Assembly: GCA_935421135.1 (NCBI GenBank)
Contig: OW285188.1
Location: 17,027,233-17,091,232, forward strand
Length of the DNA stretch: 64,000 bases
From: Bugulina stolonifera
Taxonomy: Eukaryota; Bryozoa; Gymnolaemata; Cheilostomatida; Bugulidae
Reading direction: 5' to 3'
Under the pieces are notes generated by a model, which did no database searches, was not told the DNA's origin, and saw only the letters and a list, made by a program, of their open reading frames with translations. Shown here piece after piece: positions 12,920 through 26,100 of the stretch. The position numbers and the translations under genes are program-made. Positions within the stretch are counted from its first letter, which is position 1; each line of letters starts with the position of its first letter.

Positions 12920-14163
12920 AATGGAATATTTTGTAAATGTAATCCACAATCTAAATTTCTATCTCATCCACTCACTTGATGGCCATTGGATTTAATCAGT
13001 CAAAAGATAAGACAACTCCCGTTGATACTAATTATGAACCTATCTGTTATATCATGTGCATGGACCACCGTTTTATGACAGATAGCAAAATGTGAGTGTA
13101 GGCTGGGTTTCTGTTACCTGTAGGACAGCTGGTGATTCATGATGGAAATAATACATATTTCTGTAGGCTTATGTTACATGTGTCATAAGGTACATGTATA
13201 TAGATTCAAGCCTGAAAGAAAATAATGAACAGAGAAAAATAAATATACTGTATACATGATAAGCTTACGCTGTCGACCAACTACCAAGCGCAGAGTGTGC
13301 TGTTTCTGATACTTGGCACCTCATCAGACACCGAAATAATCTGCAAATAGTGCACTGCATGCAAGTTGAGAATATGTATACTTTGCATATCAACTGGTAA
13401 CTCATGGTTCATGGTCTATTTTATGGTTAGCTGTTATATATTACTATATCAGTTGGGAATGATACAGCTTACTGGAATTTCATAGTATCTAATGTATTAT
13501 GCAATCATGGATTTCTTATGAGTACATCTACATTAGTTAATACAATACAATCATGTGTATTATTACAGTAAACCACTGCACTTATAATATCACTGTATAA
13601 ACTGGTTAGTAATATTATGCATACATACTGGACATGAACCCGTAACTCCACTTGTCATACAGGTTATCAAATTCTAATTCCCAGTAATTAATACAACCTC
13701 ATAATTAATAATAAAAGTGTTGTAAGGATTAATTCAGCAATCATACACTCCAATCCACTTCATTAGTCGTTTATTACCTTTCACTTCATTGTTTTTTCTT
13801 CTAAAATATATGAAAAGAAGTGCTGCCTGATTTAATAGCATAACAACCCCTAGTATTGATTACAGTTCAATGGCAAGTAATATTATTGAATTATATAAAT
13901 GGTTGATCTCCAGTAATTGTATTACAACATACCGCTTTTTGGTGATTTGAAAAGAAACAAAAGGTAAAAGGTAAACCCCTAATCAGCTCAGACCAGCATA
14001 GCAACTGTATACTTGTATCACTATATTTTACTATTACTCCATGTTATATGCTGAGACAGGAAGGAACAAGTGTGTGCTTAGTGTAAACTATCTGGATCTA
14101 TCATAGAGACACATGGTAGCAAGAAGTAGCAAGTGCTCTCTCCAATAGTGACAGGTTGTAGAC
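12920..14163. other. Spacer upstream of the 31-exon gene
   Basis: AT-rich unique-looking sequence with no recognisable exon. The 60 bases before the ATG at 14164 could be 5' UTR; a TTGTAG just before the start could be an acceptor for an upstream non-coding exon. Nothing else supported. Confidence 0.5.
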
Positions 14164-17100
14164 ATGGCCAGTTTACCTGGAGCCGGTAGTGCTGCCTACC
14201 AACCACCAAGAGTAGAGTCAGCAGGTGGTTCTAGACCTTCCAGTGCCAGCAGCACACGGAGTTCCATACACAGACAGCAAGCAGTACGCCACAGGAGGAG
14301 TCATGGCAAGTTCCTAACACTAGTATCTTATTATACCAAGAACTTAGGCAAAAGTAGGAGACATGCATATCGCTAAATTACTGTAGTAGTGGAACAAATA
14401 ATAGCCTTAGATCGCTTTTGTCATAAAAAATTTGGTTGGGTTTCCTCAAGAAGAAGTAGAGCGGACAACTTCTCCTGCTTTAATCTAATTATTTCAAATT
14501 CCTCTATGTTCTGTATCACCTTCCACCTCTACTTCTGTATCAACTTCCAACTTTGGTTCTGTGTCACCTTCCACCTCTATGTTCACTCATGAATTTCAGA
14601 ATGAGCACTGATCCAGGTAAATACATGTGAATTGTTATAATACAAAGACCATGAGCATTTATATATAATCTCTTGGAACTTATTTATTTGTATATGTACT
14701 GGGAAGCACTTCCTTTAGCAGTCACAATTATACATGATTGTATATTATAATCATGTACAATAACAGTACATGTACATGTACATGCATTAGGTACATGTAG
14801 ATGTACATGTATTAGGTACATGTACATGTACAGTTTATCTACCTAATTGCTCGAAGCTTACAAAAGAATCATTTTCCCAGGAAGTTGCAATTATAGCCCA
14901 AGTTCCAATGTCTACTGTCATACATGTATCACTACTATATTATATATTGCACTAGCATTAGCAATTCGAAGGAATGTCAAGGAAATGACAACAGTCAACA
15001 TAGATTATACAACATATTCTTATTGCTTCTTTAAGATTTGAGCATTATAATTTATACTGTACAATGTAAAAGGTTCAACCTCAAAAGGTAACAACTTCAA
15101 ACTATAAAAGCAAGTTGAACAGCTGTTAAAACTTTTCCAAGTGTGAATATTCTGGATTTTAATTTCAGTAGGTGAATATACATGAATAATTGTGTATGTA
15201 CAATGTACATGGTATTCTATTTCGGAGTGAGCAAAAACTAATTAGAAATGCTGCAGCAGAACTGAACTGCTACCGGTCAAGCATCTACACTAGGAGGTCA
15301 ATGAGTAATATCATCATAATATTACGTTCATTTTTTATGAAACTAGATTGCAAATAAACACTGCTATTAGCAATGTCCACAGATATGCACTACATTGTAT
15401 ACTTGCTACACAATTTGGATAATATATTTACTTTTCTAAACTTCAAAAGAATCGCTTAAAGGGTACGCCAGGAGGAATGCAGTGTAACCATTGCACATAG
15501 TGCACCTGAATATACAATGTAAATGTTATACTGACATCTCCAAGTAGTGTAAGTAAGAGTAATTATTTGTGTAATATTATTCCACTAATAGCCTGCACTC
15601 CATATCCTTCAAAACAACATTGCTTGTGAAACTGAGGCTAAAAGCTGCACCACTTTAAAATCACTACGGTTTACCCGCCAACATTGTTAGAGGGTTCAGA
15701 ATCCAGGCTACATTGCCAATACAACAACTACAGTGTATTCTTATCAGTACAACTACTGCTATACTTGTATAACAATAAAGTGAATAGGAGGTGACTTGTA
15801 AATATAACAGGATAGAAATAGTTAAAAGGAAGGATAGAGCTCACTTAAGTGCACTACGCTCAGCGCTACAGACTTATCAAATTAATATTATATATTGGTA
15901 ACTGGTGGATATGCATGTAACTAGCTTGTCTTAATATGGATGTAGAATGTAACTATAGCATTGGTCAACCGGTTTAGCAAGTTCAGGTGCACTCGGGTTC
16001 CAAACGGTGAGTTACTAGTCATCACTCTGTAGAGTCACCGCTGAGTTTTAAGTTGTTAGACAATTTCCTTTATGAACAACTGCATAGTGTCAATATTATA
16101 ATTAATATAATAATTATTACATAATATCATTATAATGATTTCTGCAAGTTTGTTGAAGTAATAGTCAGAACTCTTCAATGTATCAATCTGTACAAATAAA
16201 ACAGTTGAAATATTTCATCTTGGTTAATGGAAGAAAAATTCAATAAGTACTATCAACGAATTCAGCCTACTAGAATTTTTAATGAATCGATCAACTCTCT
16301 CAATGAGTGCCTGATATTTCTTTGTAAACCTGAAAGATGAAATCACGGATTCTACAGTAAAAGTTATTTTTATATTATGTAATGTACTCGTACATACAAA
16401 TTACAATCTATGCATGTGGCTATTTTCGGAATACATTACCTAAGTGAATCCCTCATTATCATCAGATGGTATTGTAAGAGCTGGCCAGGTTAAACCTCCA
16501 CCCTATCTCTCGACGGACTCATAGCCCCCGTCTGTTGCCATTAACGCTGACCTCAGCAGGTGTTAAACAGTATGATATAAGTACACCTTAGGGACTAGTA
16601 TACTTACTAATGTGTAAATGCATATATCTATGTGTTGCTTGCAGACAGGAGATTTAACATAGCTTCCTCCAGCCAGAGACGTCCAAACACCGTGATGTCG
16701 CTGCCGATGCTGTCACGTTCACCAGACTCTGTAAGTTATAGAAATTTGTACAAATTGATAGTGACACACATTACAAGTAGGCTGCTAGTTTAGTCTTACC
16801 ATCTATTGTTGTCTTGAATATTGCTCATGTGTTCTGAGCATTTATCTGCTTTATAGTTTTGACAACATTATTTTAGGAGTTGGAATATGTTCTCTTTGTT
16901 CTCTTGTCTTACGGATAACATAAATTTAAAATGTGTTATTACTGTCTTCTGATCTTCTGCATGTACACATGTATTTTATCAATCCATCTACTCTATTACC
17001 AAGTAATCGGGTAATTCGCTAAATAGACTCAATTCTAGGCTAGTGATTGTAAATATTCCACATGCGTTGCAACATGAATTAAACTAATATATCTTGTTAG

Positions 17101-20100
17101 ATATAATTCTGAAGTGCAAAACGGTACGTAACTTGTAAATGGCCATTAGGGCCTTGCAGCAAGACGTTATGTCCTCTGGTATGCAGTGTGCACTAATAAG
17201 GGCCTCTTACATAATTGGTGACCATAATGATAATTATCCAGTGCGACTAGTATACAATTGTACTTGATTTTCTTAGGTAATCACCTGTCTTAAAATAATA
17301 TTTGGACCTATTTTAGGAACCTTTTTATAATCATTGTATGGATTGTTTTTTCAACAAACTTTGTTTGCAAATGAATAGGTTGAGCCCTTTTGTCCTGCAT
17401 GTAAACTAAGTGCATGCAGTTGGTGTATTAACCATGAATTAGCAACACGATATATACACGTGTTTGTTGCCCTGATATCGGAGAAGAGCGAAATTATATT
17501 AAAAAATTAATATCGATTGAATAACCTTTTGACACTCAGAATAATGTCATGGTCAATAAAACATTTTTACGTTATTGTGCTACTCACAGCAGCTCATATG
17601 TGGGTAGAAAACCTCACTGCATTATGCTAAAATGCCAAAACATGAAACATGACTATTGTAGTTAAATTACATCCGAAGTAGCATAATACAGACTTATACA
17701 TTGTATATACTGTATATGTATATACAGTATATACAGGGTAGACACATCCAAGTTGTGATGTGAAATTCATAGCGCTTCTGTTACAAACAGCCGATACCAC
17801 TTGGGAAACACAACTTATATTGGTTACCAAGTTATACAGATGACACAGTGCACTGAAAGTAGCATTACACAACGTAGGCTGTCGACAGCTGCACCCTTGC
17901 ATGTTATATATTTGTTGTACATAACTAATAATAGTGATACCATTTGTATTTTATAAGCTGCCAAGCGATTGATCATTACCAAGTAGTAGAATCAGATTTG
18001 AATTCATTTTTAACTTATGTTACATGATTGTAATATAAATATATTGGCCTATAAATTATTGGCTATTAAAAATATGTCCCACCTTGCATGTATTTTAAAC
18101 TTTGAAATTGAAATTAATGTACATGCAGCTTCACTATAACTGTGCAGAGCAAACTCAAAAAACCACGTTTACATACTATGTATGTAGTGATAATTAACTT
18201 GCTAACAACATCAGTGAAGAGTAGACGTGTTAAATTAGTTATATAATAATTAGTTATATAATAATTAGTTATATACATATATGTAATAATTAGTTGTGTA
18301 ATGAATATAATCTGTAATAAGATAATATATTTGTAGGATATATCTGCAAGGTATTCTCAACAACACTCTGCACGAAGTCACAGACCGGTAAGTATGATGG
18401 AAAGGTGTTATATTCTATACACAGCTTTCTCCTTGTTCAGTCATATCACCAACTCTATACTCAACAAGTGACATGCATAAGACAGCTGACACTGACAAGC
18501 AAGTGGCAGCAGGTAATGTGTTGTATCACACTGACGCTCCCTAGCGAGTGGCAGTGTGTAACACAGCGAAGGTGCTCCAAGGTTCTCAGTCTACAGGAAA
18601 GTAGGTGCCATTGAAATTCTGGAGAAAGTTCCATGTTTTACCCAATCAGTCGTTAATTTAAATTTAGGTTTGAAAGGTTAATAAACTGCAAAAGTCAGCT
18701 ATGTTTGATTAGATTTGAGAAGATGTATTATACACATGGCAGGGCAATGTGATCTTGGCCATTATCCTCTACACAATATATATACACCATATGAGCATGT
18801 TTTGAGTAGGCATAATAGAAATGGTTTTAAAGTGCTGGTAAGCTAAGTATGCACTCCAGTGTCCGAGTTAAAAGCTTCTTTTAAATGCAGTCAACTTATT
18901 AAAATATTACACTCCATTAGATTGTAAAAGGAGATTAATTTAATAAGTGCAGGTACCTGCTGTATAAACATAAAAGTTGAATCCTCTCAAATTCAGAAAT
19001 ATTGCTCTATATTATGGCATAAGAAATGCTATGATATAATATACATGTATATACATGTATATATAATAAATAGCCAGGTGTACTACTATTAATGACGTGT
19101 TAGTTGATTTCTAGTGAGTAAATATGCATTCCCCAAGAGTAGCTTATGTAGCACTTGAGCTAACTTAGCTGCAGATTTATGGCTTGTTGTGGGGTTCTTT
19201 ACCTGGGGTGTAGTGCTCTGACTGGCCACCAGAGGGGTAATAACATGAGGGCTAATGCCATCAGAATTACTGAAGTTGTTGTCTTTTACATCTACATATT
19301 TTAATCCTCAATATTTACATGTATGCAGGCTTGCATTTTCCTTGTGGCGACAATTTCTAATAAGATGATTATAAAATTTCCTGTTTGACATTGCAGCTCG
19401 GTTCAGCACTATGTATCAAGTGTATGTTAGGAGTAGTGCACAAGAGATGTGAGGCCCACAAGTACATTCGGGTAGGGGGTGGTTACAGACATAGCTACTC
19501 GTACCTCAAGGCTATGTTAGAAGAAATACAGGCAGAGCTAGAGAGAGATGCGCTCAACATGAAAAGATTGGCAGCTATTCATGAAGCATGTAAGTTGTTA
19601 ACATAGCCTGGGTTCCATATATCTCTACACAAACATGCAGAAATCCAATGTTCAAGCGCTATATATGTAACTATAGATATAATATCTACGGATATACAAT
19701 GTACATGGAGTAATGCACTTGTTTGTGCACTGCTGAATCTCAGACAAAGTGCTCAATGTTTACAACAGAGCTAATTAATATTTGGTAGAATCTCACTGTT
19801 TTATCTCTTTTATTACTATTAGTTTCATGCTATATACTAGAATGGAATATATAGCAATCATCAGACAAAAGAGACATAATTAACTACTAATGGACAAGGA
19901 CATGCTTATGGTGTTTTATATGTAGCGATATACAATGTACATATACATGTAAATATGGTATATATGGTGAGCACAGTCTATGCATGCACTTGTCTAGACT
20001 CAGAGCTTTCTCAGTTGTGGTAATAGTAATTGGGATTAATTCTCGATTTAATATTTTACTTGCATGCACAGATTTAACATAGGCCTACATTTCAAAGTAA

Positions 20101-23100
20101 GACACAAGACATTTGAAATGATACATTGGTATAAACGATGACTGATGAAGCTACTTGCGTATCTAACAAAATGGACCCTCTAAAAATTTCAGTGCAATTT
20201 CAATACAATAATATAATACAATTGCATAAAAGATGATGAAAAAGTTATCTTTATGTTATATGTATAAAAATGCTTTCTAGAACTTTTGTATGTCTGTTTT
20301 GTATTTGCCCTTGCCCGTATTTATTATGCAGCATCATCAAAAGTAGAGCACAATCACCCATGACACTTCATAGTGTATTCTACACGTACATGTATATCCA
20401 ATATCATTTCACTAACAACTAACAAACACATCGCACACATATTATATGTACAGTGTACATGTCTTGGTTTGCACAATTCACAGATAAAGATGGTAAATCT
20501 CTTCCTCCTGGAGCAGTTGACTCGGCTCAGGGCAGTTCTCCCGGTAATCATATTAATATGTCTGCCTTTGCAGACTCTGCTCCTCCTCACACGCTTCGAC
20601 TTATTTGCTGCTGTGTAAAACTTTATTTCAGCTTATGATTTCATAATTTTATTATTTCTGCTGTAAGTTTTAAACTATTTGTAATAAAGACATGACTGTG
20701 TGGAGTAAAAATACCAATGGCAACAGGAGAGTAGGTGTAGCAACGCAAGACGTGATGTGTTATGATTGCTGTCTGCTGGGGAATTCTATTGTTTAGGCAA
20801 TTAGCGTGAAACCCATGCCTACTATCCCTGTTCTATACAATGATATTGAACATTAACTGCATGCTTGATTGGGGTTCACTGATTTCACTTTAAGCTTTTA
20901 TGTTTATCTATTTTTATTTCGCATATTTGTTTGTCAAGTGTGTCCTGAAGAATTGATTTTTATTGTGTGTTCTTTCTCGTATTGTTTACACCACTTAACA
21001 TTTTACAGTCGCCCAAGGGTACTCCTTTACATAGGCTGTCGGTTTCTGCGTTACCGATGTTAATTTATAGCCCTGTCACATTTTCCCACGACTTTCATTT
21101 TCTACCTCCACCTGTTTAGGACCAGAATTTACTTTCTCTTGCTTATTATTTCTCATATGGTTTGCCTCCAGCACTGTTACTAGTATCTCAGTATTACCTG
21201 CAACTCCAATTACCTACTGTTTATCATCATGTGTTCGTGTCATTAATTGAATATATTTATTGACCTACTCTTATTCTTGATTATATAATAGAATTGAACT
21301 ATTTGTTTAAGATAAAACCTCTAAAATATGTAACATTTGTCGTACAATCTTTCTAAATAGTGAAATTTAAATGCCACTTTATTCTGACATTTATACATAG
21401 CTCGTAGGTTACCTTGTCATTGATATCTATATCTTTCGTATGTTTACATTTTAGAAGTTATCACAATTGAGTGTACAGATAGTAAAGTCACCTCACCCCT
21501 TCCCACGTGTATAAGAGCTCGTAACAACCAATCTAATAACATAGACTACGCTTATACTAACACCTCACCACCTTTGTCCTGGGATCATTTAACCAGTTCT
21601 GGTGTGGGTTCTTCTCTTTCTATGACAAGACAACTGTCGTCTGCAAGGCAGTTGTCGTCTGCAGATGAAGTGCTAGCTAGAGTCGGTAGTTCTAGTGTGC
21701 CGATCTTGCCTCCCATAACAGCTGATCAGCTGATCAAAACAGGTTAACCTGATATATAGTACCTACTAACTCTATGTCATCTACTCTTCACTAATAACCT
21801 TTCATCTACAGCTTGTATATTAAACTATCCATGCCATGGATGAAGGTAAATTCAATTTATAAGGTAATTAGATATGAACCTTTCAAATTTGCCACTAAAA
21901 ATAAAAAACACAACCTGCAAACACGTTTTTGGAGCAGTTGTTTTAAAAAAAATACACACTGTGACATCACAGTGTATTTTGCAGGTGATGGCAATTAGAA
22001 ACCTCCTTTCACATGTCCAATAACAACGCTCGTAGCCGAAGCAAAATTGTGCATAGTGATTGGATAATAAAACCTATTGTTTATTTTATCGTAAAACAGT
22101 AATTATTAATTGTTATATTCTATTTCATGCACAGGTTTACACTAATTATTGGACATGTGAATGGAGGTTTCTAATTGCCAACTCCTGCAGAATAATCCAC
22201 TTCTGATTGGACAGTGGATATTTTTCAAAACTGCTCAAAAAAACGTGTTTGCATGTTGTATTTTTTATTTTTAGTGACAAATTTGAAATGTTCATATCAA
22301 ATTACCTTATATATTGTATTTAGCTTTCTTCGTGACATCAATAGTTTAAAATATACTGTAATAACTATATAGAATATAACACATGGACATGTATAAAATA
22401 ATACCTGTACACGCCGTATATCTCTACTAAGTTGTCAAGAATGTGTAGTTTAGAGCATCCATGGTTTGCTAGCATTACCTTGTTAGGGTTATATATTATA
22501 TATACTCAATGTTTTTCTAAATTGTAAAGAGGTAAAACAACTCCTATTTTCCACTGCTCGCTAATGCTTACTGACAAGACGATATTAAAGAGTATAAAGC
22601 TCTGAATGTGCAGATAAACTAGAACATTGTCTAATAACTCACATTTGCATAACTCATTCGACTTGTTGCAGGCTACACTCCAGTGAGTCAGTCGGAAGAC
22701 TACCCGACTGTGTCTGGGATAACAAATGCTCTAAAAAATTCAACAGATGGAGGTTGTTGAATCTGTTTGATATATTTTAGCCCTGCACAGTTTTCTTTCT
22801 TCCTTCTCACATGCATTTATTTCTCCTCTCCAGTACCTATAGTTCCATCACTAGAGATTCCTCCAATCTAACACATTATCTATTCATGTCTTAAGTTAAT
22901 AACACTTTGTTGATCTTGATTGTGAGAGGTTTTATTTTCTCCTAATGTAGTTTGAAAGTTATGCTTGCTCCTAATAATAATTGTTACCTTTTAGTATGAT
23001 TGTCTCCTTATAAAGGTTTTCTGGTATGCTTGAAATTTGGATGAGTTTTCATAGATAACTTGTTCTATCTACTACTAGCCAATCCTTCTGCATCAATTAG

Positions 23101-26100
23101 CTGTGTGTAAACATCAGAATTGATCAGGGTTTCCTGTTGTGGATGCTGATTAACATTTTGTTCCTTTATAACAGCCGTGAGGGCGGTAAAGACTTACATT
23201 AGAACTAAAAGCGGTCGACTAGTAGAGAAGATAATATTCATGTCAGAGGATGACTACAACAAGTTTATAGAAGGGGGCGGTACCGCTGAGGATCTCATCA
23301 AGAAGTACCTAACCAAGGAGGAGGCAGACAACCTCGAGTCATGGGATAAAGAAGAGGTAGAGTTGATATCATAATAACATAATTACCATCACCAAGAACC
23401 TTTCCTTTCCAGCCAACTCACTCTCAGGAAACTAACATATCATGAATTTAGAGTTGTCTCCCTTCCATTAGGTGAAGTGTAATACCAAACCCATTAATTG
23501 TATGTGGTCTTGCGGTTAAGCTAAAGAATTGTTAATTCTCTGTCTCTGTTACTGTCAGTTTTTTATTTTATCGTTAATCCGTTCCCCCAAGTCTGTTTAG
23601 CATCATTGCAGAACTGCCAGAATTGGGAGATGACAATTCCAACTATACTGTAAAGTAAAGTTATAACCAGGTTATGCTGGAAGAGTGGTTGCTACCAATA
23701 TCAACTCTTACCAGTAGTCTCTCTTAGGGGCAGTAAGGGTGTTCCGCTGGGCACTGTATTCAAACTTGGTTTTTTTTCTGCACATGATGTAGTAATACCA
23801 AGTTTAAGTCAGTTCTACATCAGACATCCACATGCATTTCACTTATACAGCTCCAACCCAAGTCTAGAGAAGGAAGAACAGCACAGATTTACCAGAAAGT
23901 GAATTATTTTATCTCGTAGCAATATGTCTGTATACATTATACTAACTATAGGTGAAAGCCATTAAAACTTACATACGTACCAAGTCAGGAAGGTTAAAGG
24001 AGCAGATAGTCTATGTTAGCAAGTCAGACTACGATAAGATTAAAGCTGGAGACATGGATGAGAGTGCTATAATGGATGTACTCAAGAAGTACGTCAAGAC
24101 AGAAGATGGAGAGAAACTAGATGGTTGGGGAGAGGCAGAGATGAGAACAGTGAGTTTAGATATTCTAAACCGTCCAGTTTTTAGTGGGCATAATCCATCC
24201 TGTGTATGCTTTGCTATCTAAGCATAAAATAATAAATACGAATTTGCTATATATGTAGTATACATGACTTTACATGTAACCACAATAATATATTTATATA
24301 CATGTATATACATGTATATGGACCAACACAATAATTTTAATATGACATGCAGGTAAAGATTATGTATGATGTAATATGACATGCAGGTAAAGATGGTGTA
24401 TGATGTAATGTCACATGCAGGTAAAGATGGTGGTGAGAACTAAGAGTGGTAGACTGATTGAGAAGACGATCATGGTTAGCAAGGAAGAATACGATGAACT
24501 ACAAAGAATAGCAAAGGAAGGGGGAGACCCAGCCTCAGTTCTAAATAAGTACATGAGTAAAGATGAGAAGGTAGAAGGGTGGAAGAAGGTAGAAGCCCCA
24601 CCCAAGGCTATGAAAGTTGTTAAAACTATGATTCGAACAAAGAGTGGAAGGCTGGTAAGATATTTACAACAGGTTATGTACAAATCTGTTTACGTATACT
24701 TATTGCACAAAAGTCTTACTTTAACTTTATACAATGCTGGACATACATTCAAGTCACAACATGTATATAATATACTCGTATGTATATACAATATACATTA
24801 CTTGTATCATCGATGTGATCCTTAGATTGAGAAAACAATCATGATGACTGAAGATGAGTACAAAGCCTTCCAAGCCAGCGGGGGAGATAAGAACTTTCTC
24901 AAAAAATTCATGAATCTGAAAGACGGAGAGGAAATAGAGGCGTGGGAAAAGGCTAGCACAGTCTATGAACCAGACTCCGATGATGAGCAGGTCAAGAATG
25001 CAAAAGTCGGTAAGTTAAATGCTTTGATGTGCATGTGATGGGATGTGATGTGCATTCAGCCATTTTACTTAACAGAGCATGTAACTATATTGCATACAAC
25101 TGTACATACATGTGCATGTATTAATATCCATTATTACCAATTTATCTTCCTTCACATGTTGACCATATAAAAGGAATTTTACAATGCACCGATAAGTTTC
25201 AAGCATTGGTCACCAAAATTGCACACAGAGCACACCCATGAGTCCTCATAATGTGAAGTTGTCCTCTCTTTAATACATTTAACCTTTTGATTTATCAAGA
25301 AAGGACAACTTCACAGCATAATCCATAATTTGTAATCAACCATACAACAGACACTACACTCAACTTGACAATGCACAAAGATGAAAAGAAGAAAACGGAC
25401 GTCGATTAGACTTTCAACATCATTGAACATTTCGTGTCCAAATACGGAGCATGCTAAATTAGCATTCTTAATCTTCCATGAAAAAACGAGGTTATTCCCA
25501 AAAGACTGGTTACTATTAGGCTTCAGATAAATGATCAGCTCAACTCTATCCTCTGATTTGCAGGTGATCGAATTGTCGGTGAAGACGGTAATGTCTATGA
25601 AATTATAATTGACCCAAAGACGGGCAAAAAACTAAAAAAGTAAGTACATAATATGTACATATATATGTACATACATGTATATGTATCTTTAAAATTGTAC
25701 TGCTATATTATTTCAGTACAATAGCAACATACAGCATGCATGCTATGTGTAACTAATCACAATGTAGTTGGATTTTAGTATACGAGTATAGCAGTAGTAC
25801 ATGCATATATTATTGTGTTTGTTGTAATGTATGACGTTTGGAATAAGTCAGTACAAATATGATTAGCACCATGTTTAAATGGCAGTGTGCAGTCAGAGTT
25901 GTTTTGCTAACAACACAATAACTACAGGTTTACTATACCTTATAACGCATATGTAATTGTAATACTACTTTATTGGAAGAAAATCTTTTTCATTGGTAGG
26001 AATTTATGACTTGTTCAAAACTTCTTTAACCAATTATTGAAATAATGGTGATGATTGTATGACTTACACAGGAAGCTAGGTCAAGTAGAGGATTTCGAAA

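Noticed and set aside
12650..12949. 99-codon Thr/Asn-rich ORF on the minus strand and its counterpart at 10928-11128
   Set aside because: Translation of the GACAAACGTC repeat arms of the foldback element.
15960..16020. GGGTTCCAA resembling a tRNA B box
   Set aside because: No A box at the right distance and no cloverleaf could be drawn.
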